Shown: positions 57,876-64,000 of the stretch, one piece after another
Layout: every line of letters starts with the position of its first letter
How positions within the stretch are numbered: position 1 is the first letter of the stretch
Program-made: the position numbers and the translations under genes
Origin: Flavobacterium sp. SH_e
GTDB lineage: Bacteria; Bacteroidota; Bacteroidia; Flavobacteriales; Flavobacteriaceae
DNA: 64,000 nt
Reading direction: 5' to 3'
Assembly: GCF_025717045.1 (NCBI RefSeq)
Contig: NZ_JAOVZN010000001.1
Span: 434,001-498,000 of the forward strand
The notes under the pieces: generated by a model
What the model saw: only the letters and a program-made list of their open reading frames with translations
Databases searched by the model: none
Told to the model about the DNA's origin: nothing

Positions 57876-60245
57876 ATGGATATTCAATTTTTTAAAGAAA
57901 GTCCTTTTACCACTATAATTTCATTTCACAAGCTAATCGAATCTTTTGAAGAAATTGCTTTATCAGACGTTGATTATAGATCAAACTATGCCAAAGCGAT
58001 TTTAGAACAAATTGACTTAATTCCGGAACTTAGGACTGGAATCCAGGATTATTCAATCATTAAAGACAATGAAGCTTTAATTAAAAATATTTTAGCCGAT
58101 TTATTTCCAACTGCACTGACACACAACGAAATAAAAGCGGTAACAATTCCATTTCAAAATATCTCCTTTAATTATACAGAGCGTTTCAAGAAAATCCTTA
58201 AAAATGCAGGAGATGAATTTTATATGGAAATTCGTGATTTTAGCGAACATCAATTCTACATTAATAACTGTTGTTTGATTTTAAGCTATTATTACAATCA
58301 GCGTATTGATTTTAATCAGCCTTTTTTCTATGACATTCCAGATGAAAATGGGGTAGAAAAACATTATAGAATTTTATATAATGCTGATTTCATGGAAATT
58401 ATTCCAACGGAAAATTCTGTTCCATTAACTCAAGAAGACATCGATCAATTGATTGACAATTACAACGACATTGATTTATGGAAATCTAAATTCCCTAAAG
58501 GAAGTTGGATTTTAAGAGGTTTCGGAATTGTTTCATTATTTGATGCTACAACAGAAAGTGCTATTTCTATTTTGAAAAGTAATTTGCTGAAACCTGGACC
58601 AAAAACAGTTGCAACAGATCAGGAAGTTTCTAATATTTTTCAGTCAATTTTTAATCTTCCGAATTTAAAAGTCGGATTTATTATTTACAATCCAGAAGAA
58701 GAGAAATTTATCCGACCAGCAAAATATGATAATCAGATGAAGAGCTTTTTACTTTCTGCCGATCAGGAAGTAGATTGTAAAAATGCTTTTTTTGGATGTT
58801 CTTTCGAAAATTTATTGGACAACAGAGAACCTTTTGTTATTTCTAATGTCAGTAAATTCACTGAAGAACAAACAAATAAAAGACTTGGCGAACATTTATT
58901 AAAACAAGGAATACAGAGCTGCATTTTTGCTCCAGTCATCAAAAGCGGACATTTATTAGGTGTTGTCGAATTGGTTTCTCAAAATCCAAGAGATTTAAAT
59001 AGCGTAAATGCTACAAAACTAGATTTGGTCTTGCCGTACTTAACCGATACGATTGATCGCGTCAATACCGACATGCAACATCAGATCGAAGCGGTTATTC
59101 AGCGAGAATATACTACAATTCACCCAAGCGTTTATTGGAAATTTAAAAGAGAATCACAGAATTACTTTCAAAATATGAATCATACTAAAGATTATATTTT
59201 CAAAGAAATTGTATTTAAAAATGTCTATCCGCTTTATGGTCAAATTGATATAAAAGGTTCTTCTGAGCATCGAAATGAGACCGTGAAAATTGATTTAAAA
59301 AGTCAGTTGACGGCGCTTTTGGAAATCTTCGATAATCAGAAACCAAATTCGAATCTAGTTCTTTTAGAACAAAGAAAATTTGAATTGGAATCGCTTCGAA
59401 GTGAATTGGATTTTCCTTTAAAAGCAGATACAGAACAGCATATTCAAAGATATATTGAAGAAGAAATTCATCCGATTTTAAAAAATACAAAAGGCAATGC
59501 TAAAGATGAAAAATTAGCAGAATTGTATTTTGAAAGACTGGATGAAAAAACAGGAATGTTTTATCACGAAAGAAAGAAGTTCGACAATGCTATGTCGATT
59601 ATCAATAAGAGATTAGCAACAGTTTTAGATCGAAAACAAGTTGAGGCGCAGCAGATTTATCCGCATTATTACGAGCGTTTTAAAACGGATGGCGTTGAAC
59701 ATAATTTGTATATCGGTGCTTCTATTTCGCCAACAAAACCATTCGATATTATGTATTTGCATAATCTTCGTTTATGGCAATTGCAGACTTTGTGCGAAAT
59801 GGAACTAGAACACCATGAACTTAAAGAATCGCTTCCTTACGAATTGGATGTTACTTCATTAATTCTTGTTTTCAGTTCTGCGCTTTCTATCCGTTTCAGA
59901 ATGGATGAAAAACGTTTTGATGTAGATGGAACTTATAATGCAAGATATGAAGTCGTTAAAAAACGAATTGACAAATCGCATATTAAAGGAACAAGTGAAA
60001 GAATTACTGAAAAAGAAAAAATTACAATTGTATATTCTCAAAACAGTGAAGAAGCAGAATATTTAAAATACATTAAATACCTTCAGCACAAAAAGGTTTT
60101 GGAACCTTCAATTGAGCAATTTGAAGTTGAAGATCTTCAGGGCGTTTCGGGCTTGAGAGCAATTCGTGTGAAAGTAATTAACAATGTTTCAAACTCGAAA
60201 ACAAAAAAAATAACCTATCAGGATTTATTAGATGAGCTCAACTAA
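57876..60245 (+). CDS. large GAF-domain protein
   Basis: 789 residues, cytosolic, no membrane helix. A GAF-like domain is placed at about 245-400 (ISNVSKFTEEQTNKRLGEHLLKQGIQSCIFAPVIKSGHLLGVVELVSQNPRDLNSVN). The N-terminal 230 and C-terminal 380 residues are specific to Bacteroidota and largely helical. No kinase, cyclase or GGDEF motif is present. Probably a ligand sensor acting through protein contacts. Ends in a terminator overlapping its stop. Confidence 0.75.
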   Translation: MDIQFFKESPFTTIISFHKLIESFEEIALSDVDYRSNYAKAILEQIDLIPELRTGIQDYSIIKDNEALIKNILADLFPTALTHNEIKAVTIPFQNISFNYTERFKKILKNAGDEFYMEIRDFSEHQFYINNCCLILSYYYNQRIDFNQPFFYDIPDENGVEKHYRILYNADFMEIIPTENSVPLTQEDIDQLIDNYNDIDLWKSKFPKGSWILRGFGIVSLFDATTESAISILKSNLLKPGPKTVATDQEVSNIFQSIFNLPNLKVGFIIYNPEEEKFIRPAKYDNQMKSFLLSADQEVDCKNAFFGCSFENLLDNREPFVISNVSKFTEEQTNKRLGEHLLKQGIQSCIFAPVIKSGHLLGVVELVSQNPRDLNSVNATKLDLVLPYLTDTIDRVNTDMQHQIEAVIQREYTTIHPSVYWKFKRESQNYFQNMNHTKDYIFKEIVFKNVYPLYGQIDIKGSSEHRNETVKIDLKSQLTALLEIFDNQKPNSNLVLLEQRKFELESLRSELDFPLKADTEQHIQRYIEEEIHPILKNTKGNAKDEKLAELYFERLDEKTGMFYHERKKFDNAMSIINKRLATVLDRKQVEAQQIYPHYYERFKTDGVEHNLYIGASISPTKPFDIMYLHNLRLWQLQTLCEMELEHHELKESLPYELDVTSLILVFSSALSIRFRMDEKRFDVDGTYNARYEVVKKRIDKSHIKGTSERITEKEKITIVYSQNSEEAEYLKYIKYLQHKKVLEPSIEQFEVEDLQGVSGLRAIRVKVINNVSNSKTKKITYQDLLDELN

Positions 60246-60263
60246 ATAGTTGGGCTTTTTTTT
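60232..60263 (+). terminator. terminator overlapping the GAF gene stop codon
   Basis: AGCTCAACT/AGTTGGGCT stem (one G-U pair) with loop AAAT and a T-run of nine. Confidence 0.8.
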
Positions 60264-60276
60264 TAGCCATATTTTG

Positions 60277-60400
60277 AACACGGATAAAAACAGATTTGCT
60301 ATCGCAAAAACGCGGAAAAAAACGGATTTTTAATCTAAAACAAATCAAAAAAATCTGTGTTCATCCGCGTTTTCGTGATAGCGAATCTCTAAAATCTGCG
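60277..60400. repeat. imperfect long palindrome, GCTATCGC...GTGATAGC
   Basis: GCTATCGCAAAAACGCGG (60298-60315) pairs with CCGCGTTTTCGTGATAGC (60365-60382). Outer words (ACACGGATAAAAACAGATTT; AAATCTGCGTCTAA) and inner ACGGATTTTTAATC/AAAAAATCTGTG extend it. Fills the gap between two convergent genes. Confidence 0.7.
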
Positions 60401-60407
60401 TCTAATT

Positions 60408-61586
60408 TTAAATAGATTTAAAAGCAATCACAAACGCGATTACCGTTATTATAATTCCGAACATGAAAAAGTTATACGCAATTCGGAGTAAGTTATATTT
60501 TCTTTGTAAAACCAATCCTAGATAATACAAATCTTTAATCATTGTGGAATACAAATAATCCCTGTCTTTCATCATTTCATTCATTGCCCAATCATAATCT
60601 TCGAGAGGCATTTTGTAGAAATTCCCAAAAAACATTAGATTCACTTTTTTTGCTTCCACGTCATCTCTTGTAAAAAATCCAGAAGTTACTTTTGGACGTG
60701 TAGAAAGAATTGCAAAAATAATTGTAATTACACTCGACATCAGCATAATAAAAGTTGGAACAACTAGATGTGCATTTTTTGGACTATCCAATTTTGGAAT
60801 AATAGATGAAAGTGCGATTGAAATAATAATCGCATTTACAGACAATAAAATATTGGCTTTACTATCTGCAATGCCACTTAAACGCGTATGATTTCCAAGC
60901 GTAACGCGAAATAAAGTATCAATTCCGCGATCTGGCTTTTCAGTTTTATCTTTCTTTTTATTTTCTTCTTCGAGCGCAGCAGCGGCTTTCAATTCCTGTT
61001 TATTGATTTTTTTCTGAATCATTAATAGATTTTTTTCCTTCAAAGGTTGCCATTTTCTTAAAGCGTAATCTGTATAAAATCTGTGCTTATTCAATAAGAA
61101 ATTTAAATTTTCTCTAGTCCATTCAGCATTTGAAAAACTAACTATGCCAGCATTTTTTAATTCTAAACGCAATAATTCGCAAGTTGTAGCATATTCCGTT
61201 CCCATTAAATGCGCGTAATCTGCATCTCTTATAATTTTTTCCAAATGCGTTCTAGGTTCATATTCTTTAACTGTAGCTAAAATCAAACTTGAAACTAGAG
61301 CAATAAATTCTTCCGATTTTCCTTTTTCGCGCAAAAAATCAGCAGCAATTTTAGTACTTGTCTTTTCATGGTTTTCATAACCGTCAATATATCCGGTGTC
61401 GTGAAACCACGCTGCGACCAAAAGCGCCTCTTTATCATCACCTTCCACATCTTCTTTTTTGCAAAGCTCTTTTACCGCATTAACCACTGTAAAAGTATGA
61501 TTAAAATTATGGTAAGAATATAAATTAGAAAGTTTATCTTTGAGTAAATTACCGACAAAATCCTCGGATTGTTCTATTAGATTCAT
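60408..61586 (-). CDS. HD hydrolase fused to a Pycsar-effector-like transmembrane domain
   Basis: 392 residues. 1-190: HD domain with SYHNFNHTFTVVNAV, AAWFHDTGYIDGYENHE and RDADYAHLMG metal-site residues. About 190-215: charged linker with coiled-coil character. About 220-392: the PycTM/DUF5706-type domain, starting FRVTLGNHTRLSGIADSKANILLSVNAIIISI, with four membrane helices and a C-terminal IKDLYYLGLVLQRKYNLLRIAYNFFMFG. In Pycsar anti-phage systems this membrane domain is triggered by cyclic CMP or UMP from a PycC cyclase; no cyclase is encoded in the window. Divergent from the metallophosphoesterase gene with only 26 bp between the start codons. Confidence 0.85.
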   Translation of the reverse strand: MNLIEQSEDFVGNLLKDKLSNLYSYHNFNHTFTVVNAVKELCKKEDVEGDDKEALLVAAWFHDTGYIDGYENHEKTSTKIAADFLREKGKSEEFIALVSSLILATVKEYEPRTHLEKIIRDADYAHLMGTEYATTCELLRLELKNAGIVSFSNAEWTRENLNFLLNKHRFYTDYALRKWQPLKEKNLLMIQKKINKQELKAAAALEEENKKKDKTEKPDRGIDTLFRVTLGNHTRLSGIADSKANILLSVNAIIISIALSSIIPKLDSPKNAHLVVPTFIMLMSSVITIIFAILSTRPKVTSGFFTRDDVEAKKVNLMFFGNFYKMPLEDYDWAMNEMMKDRDYLYSTMIKDLYYLGLVLQRKYNLLRIAYNFFMFGIIITVIAFVIAFKSI

Positions 61587-61612
61587 AAAGAATATTTTTA
61601 TACCACTAAATT

Positions 61613-64000
61613 ATGAAATTGTTTTTGGATAATCATTTTATTGCTAAGATTAAAAACTCATCATTAGCAATAATGGCACTATTCATTGTTTATTCCTGTG
61701 CAACGCGCAAACCGCAGTACGGAAAAAATGTTGGTGCCAACGAAACAGAAAACGCAACAGATACTATAAAAATTGCTCATACATTTTTTCTTGTTGGCGA
61801 TGCTGGAAATGCTGATGAAGAACAAGCGCAGCAAACTCTAGAACTTTTGCATCAAAAGCTAAAAAAAGCAAATAAAAAATCTACACTTATTTTCTTGGGT
61901 GATAATATTTATCCAAAGGGTTTTCCTAGTGATAAAAATTCTGAAGATAAGGCTTTGGCAGAAACTAAACTGACAAATCAATTAAAATTAACCAAAGATT
62001 TTAAAGGAAAAACAATTGTAATTCCTGGAAATCATGATTGGTACAGCGGCATTAAAGGCTTGGAACGTCAAGCCGATTTTGTGACGAAATATTTAAACGA
62101 TAAAAAGAGTTTTCTTCCAAGAAAAACCTGCCCAATTGAAGATGTAAAAATTGACAGCACTACTACTTTGATAGCTGTTGATAGTGAATGGTTTCTGGAA
62201 GATTGGAACGATCATCCAACTATAAATGACAATTGTGAAATCAAAACAAGAGAAGCTTTTTTTGAAGAATTAGAAGGTCTTTTAAATAAAAATCAAGAAA
62301 AAACAGTTGTTTTAGCAATTCACCATCCTTTATTCAGTAACGGAACTCATGGCGGACAATTTTCGTTAGAAAAACAATTATTCCCTTTAGAGCAAAAAAT
62401 CCCGCTTCCGATAATTGGATCATTTATCAATTTGTTGCGAAAAACATCTGGAGTTAGTCCGCAAGACATTCAAAATAAACAATATACGATTTACACAAAA
62501 AGAATCAAAACGCTTTTACAAAAGCAGAAAAATGTAATTGTAGTTTCTGGACACGATCATAACTTGCAATATATCAGCAAAGAAAATATTCAGCAGATTA
62601 TTAGCGGTGCAGGATCAAAATCGGAAGCTGCGAGAGCAATAAATCCTTATGATTTTTCGTATGGCGGAAATGGATATGCAACATTAACTATGTTCAAAAG
62701 CGGCGACGCAAAAGTTTCTTTTTATGGGAATGAAAACAATAAAGAAAAACTACTTTTTGAACGCGAAATTATAAAAGCCAAAGAAATTAACTGGGCTTCA
62801 GATATTCCGAATAAGTTTCCTGCAACGGTGAACACTTCGATTTATTCTCCAAAAATGACTCAAAAAGGTGCGTTTCACAGATTTTTATTTGGTCAGCATT
62901 ATAGAAAATATTACAGTATGCCAATTGAAGCTACAACTGCAACAGTTGATACTTTAAAAGGTGGATTGAAACCCATTCGCGAAGGTGGCGGACATCAATC
63001 AGTTTCCTTGAGAATGTCTGATCCTGAAGGTCGTGAATACATCATGCGCGCAATGAAGAAAAGTGCAACCGTATTTTTACAGTCAGTAGCTTTTAAAGAT
63101 CAATATGTAGTAAATGAATTTGAAAAAACATACGCAGAAGATTTCTTATTTGATTTTTACACTACTTCTCACCCTTATTCTTCTTTTGCAATTGGCGGAA
63201 TGTCTGATAAAATTGGACTTAGACATACCAATCCGATTTTATATTATGTTCCAAAACAAAATGGTTTAGGTGAATTTAATGCAAGCTTCGGAGATCAATT
63301 GTACATGGTTGAAGAAAGACCAGCAGACAATCATTTGGATGGAAAAAATTTCGGAAAACCAGACAATATTATTGGAACTGATGAAATGATGCTAAATCTT
63401 CATAAAGATGAAAAATATGTTGTTGATGAAAAAGAATATATAAAAGCGCGCTTGTTTGATATTCTTTTAGGAGATTGGGACAGACACAGTGATCAATGGC
63501 GCTGGGCTGAATATAAAGAAAATGGAAAAGTAATTTACAGACCAATTCCGAGAGATCGTGATCAGGCTTTTGTGAAATATGATGGTGCTTTGCTTTCACT
63601 TTTAATGAATATGCCTCCACTTCGTCATATGCGAACTTTTAAAGGAGACAGAATCAATGTAAAATGGTTAAGTAGAGAACCTTATCCTATGGATTTGGCA
63701 TTTTTAAAAACTGCCGAAGAAAAAGAATGGATTGAACAAGCGAAATATATTCAAGAAAATTTAACTGATGCAGACATCGATCAAGCTTTCAAAAATATGC
63801 CAAAAGAAGTTCAAGACGAAACGGTTGACGAAATAAAAGCAAAACTAAAAAGCAGAAAAAAAGATCTTCAAAAGTATGCTAGTAGATATTCTGATGTATT
63901 AAATCGAACAGTTATGATTGCTGGAACAGACAAAAAAGATAAGTTTGTTTTGAATCATAATGTAAAAAAAGAAATTGAAATTCAGGTTTTTAGAGTTAAA
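61613..64000 (+). CDS. large metallophosphoesterase lipoprotein with kinase-like motif, 5' part
   Basis: About 796 residues are visible and the frame is still open at the right edge. N-terminus: LAIMALFIVYSC lipoprotein-type signal (first residues MKLFLDNHFIAK). Residues about 55-330: calcineurin-type phosphoesterase with all metal motifs (FLVGDAGN, FLGDNIYPKG, IPGNHDWYSG, AIHHPLFSNGTHGG, VSGHDHNLQ). About 430-700: second domain with LRMSDPEGREYIMRAMKKS and the stretch GDWDRHSDQWRW...PIPRDRDQAF, reminiscent of DRH/D motifs in atypical (HipA- or Fam20-like) kinases. Outer-membrane-facing phosphatase; physiological substrate unknown. Confidence 0.85.
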   Translation, partial: MKLFLDNHFIAKIKNSSLAIMALFIVYSCATRKPQYGKNVGANETENATDTIKIAHTFFLVGDAGNADEEQAQQTLELLHQKLKKANKKSTLIFLGDNIYPKGFPSDKNSEDKALAETKLTNQLKLTKDFKGKTIVIPGNHDWYSGIKGLERQADFVTKYLNDKKSFLPRKTCPIEDVKIDSTTTLIAVDSEWFLEDWNDHPTINDNCEIKTREAFFEELEGLLNKNQEKTVVLAIHHPLFSNGTHGGQFSLEKQLFPLEQKIPLPIIGSFINLLRKTSGVSPQDIQNKQYTIYTKRIKTLLQKQKNVIVVSGHDHNLQYISKENIQQIISGAGSKSEAARAINPYDFSYGGNGYATLTMFKSGDAKVSFYGNENNKEKLLFEREIIKAKEINWASDIPNKFPATVNTSIYSPKMTQKGAFHRFLFGQHYRKYYSMPIEATTATVDTLKGGLKPIREGGGHQSVSLRMSDPEGREYIMRAMKKSATVFLQSVAFKDQYVVNEFEKTYAEDFLFDFYTTSHPYSSFAIGGMSDKIGLRHTNPILYYVPKQNGLGEFNASFGDQLYMVEERPADNHLDGKNFGKPDNIIGTDEMMLNLHKDEKYVVDEKEYIKARLFDILLGDWDRHSDQWRWAEYKENGKVIYRPIPRDRDQAFVKYDGALLSLLMNMPPLRHMRTFKGDRINVKWLSREPYPMDLAFLKTAEEKEWIEQAKYIQENLTDADIDQAFKNMPKEVQDETVDEIKAKLKSRKKDLQKYASRYSDVLNRTVMIAGTDKKDKFVLNHNVKKEIEIQVFRVK

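Noticed and set aside
60408..61586. Calling the locus a complete Pycsar defence system
   Set aside because: No pyrimidine cyclase gene is present on either side within the window, and the neighbouring genes are not defence genes.

Overview
The window is chromosomal DNA of a Flavobacterium-like member of the Bacteroidota. It has low G+C. Most genes start without a Shine-Dalgarno sequence but after A-rich spacers. Promoter -7 boxes fit TAnnTTTG. Gene content also fits: a TonB-dependent receptor with a carboxypeptidase-regulatory-like N-terminus, LytTR/2TM proteins, many lipoproteins, an M1 peptidase and cytochrome bd. No rRNA, recognisable tRNA, CRISPR array, prophage or transposase gene was seen.

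Layout. 1-9100: end of an RND efflux operon, small secreted proteins, an M1 aminopeptidase, a GapN-type aldehyde dehydrogenase, then the first part of a sulfur-handling cluster (rhodanese, Crp/Fnr regulator, TauE/SafE exporter). 9180-11570: two related XRE regulators, a small membrane-protein pair and a lipoprotein. 11580-15000: cydAB and an HD hydrolase. 15190-17745: a CstB-like persulfide dioxygenase-rhodanese and a two-gene YeeE/YedE transporter, linked to tauE by a shared operator-like palindrome at identical spacing. 17987-23050: glpD, a marR-nitroreductase-yceI operon, and a beta-helix protein.

23146-32316: the complete trp operon (trpE, G, D, C, F, B, A) behind a Trp-codon leader peptide and attenuator, interrupted by a lipoprotein, a GNAT, a GGCT-like protein and a frameshifted nitrilase-family gene. 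33180-37860: a TetR-controlled TolC/HlyD/EmrB efflux operon. 38076-41903: yaaA, a CCA-adding-type enzyme and ctaA. 42203-46328: a LytS/LytTR two-component system with five 2TM domains in a row (one fused to the kinase, four separate), preceded by a TPR-like protein gene and a TonB receptor. 49057-56158: small metabolic genes, a ClC channel, an HPP protein, a four-helix-bundle (S23/IVP) gene inside an inverted-repeat element, and a nucleoid-associated protein. 56243-64000: a TetR/SDR pair with matching operators, a large GAF protein, an HD hydrolase fused to a Pycsar-effector-like membrane domain, and the first part of a large metallophosphoesterase lipoprotein.

The most distinctive non-coding feature is a dense set of intergenic palindromes. 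Some are conventional REP/MITE-like elements with terminal inverted repeats. Others are built from degenerate 7-8 bp words whose two arms are reverse complements. Many end in an A-rich run directly before a start codon, and several bracket single accessory genes. The S23/IVP gene at 54697-55056 sits exactly between two arms of one such family, while empty copies of the family occur elsewhere in the window.
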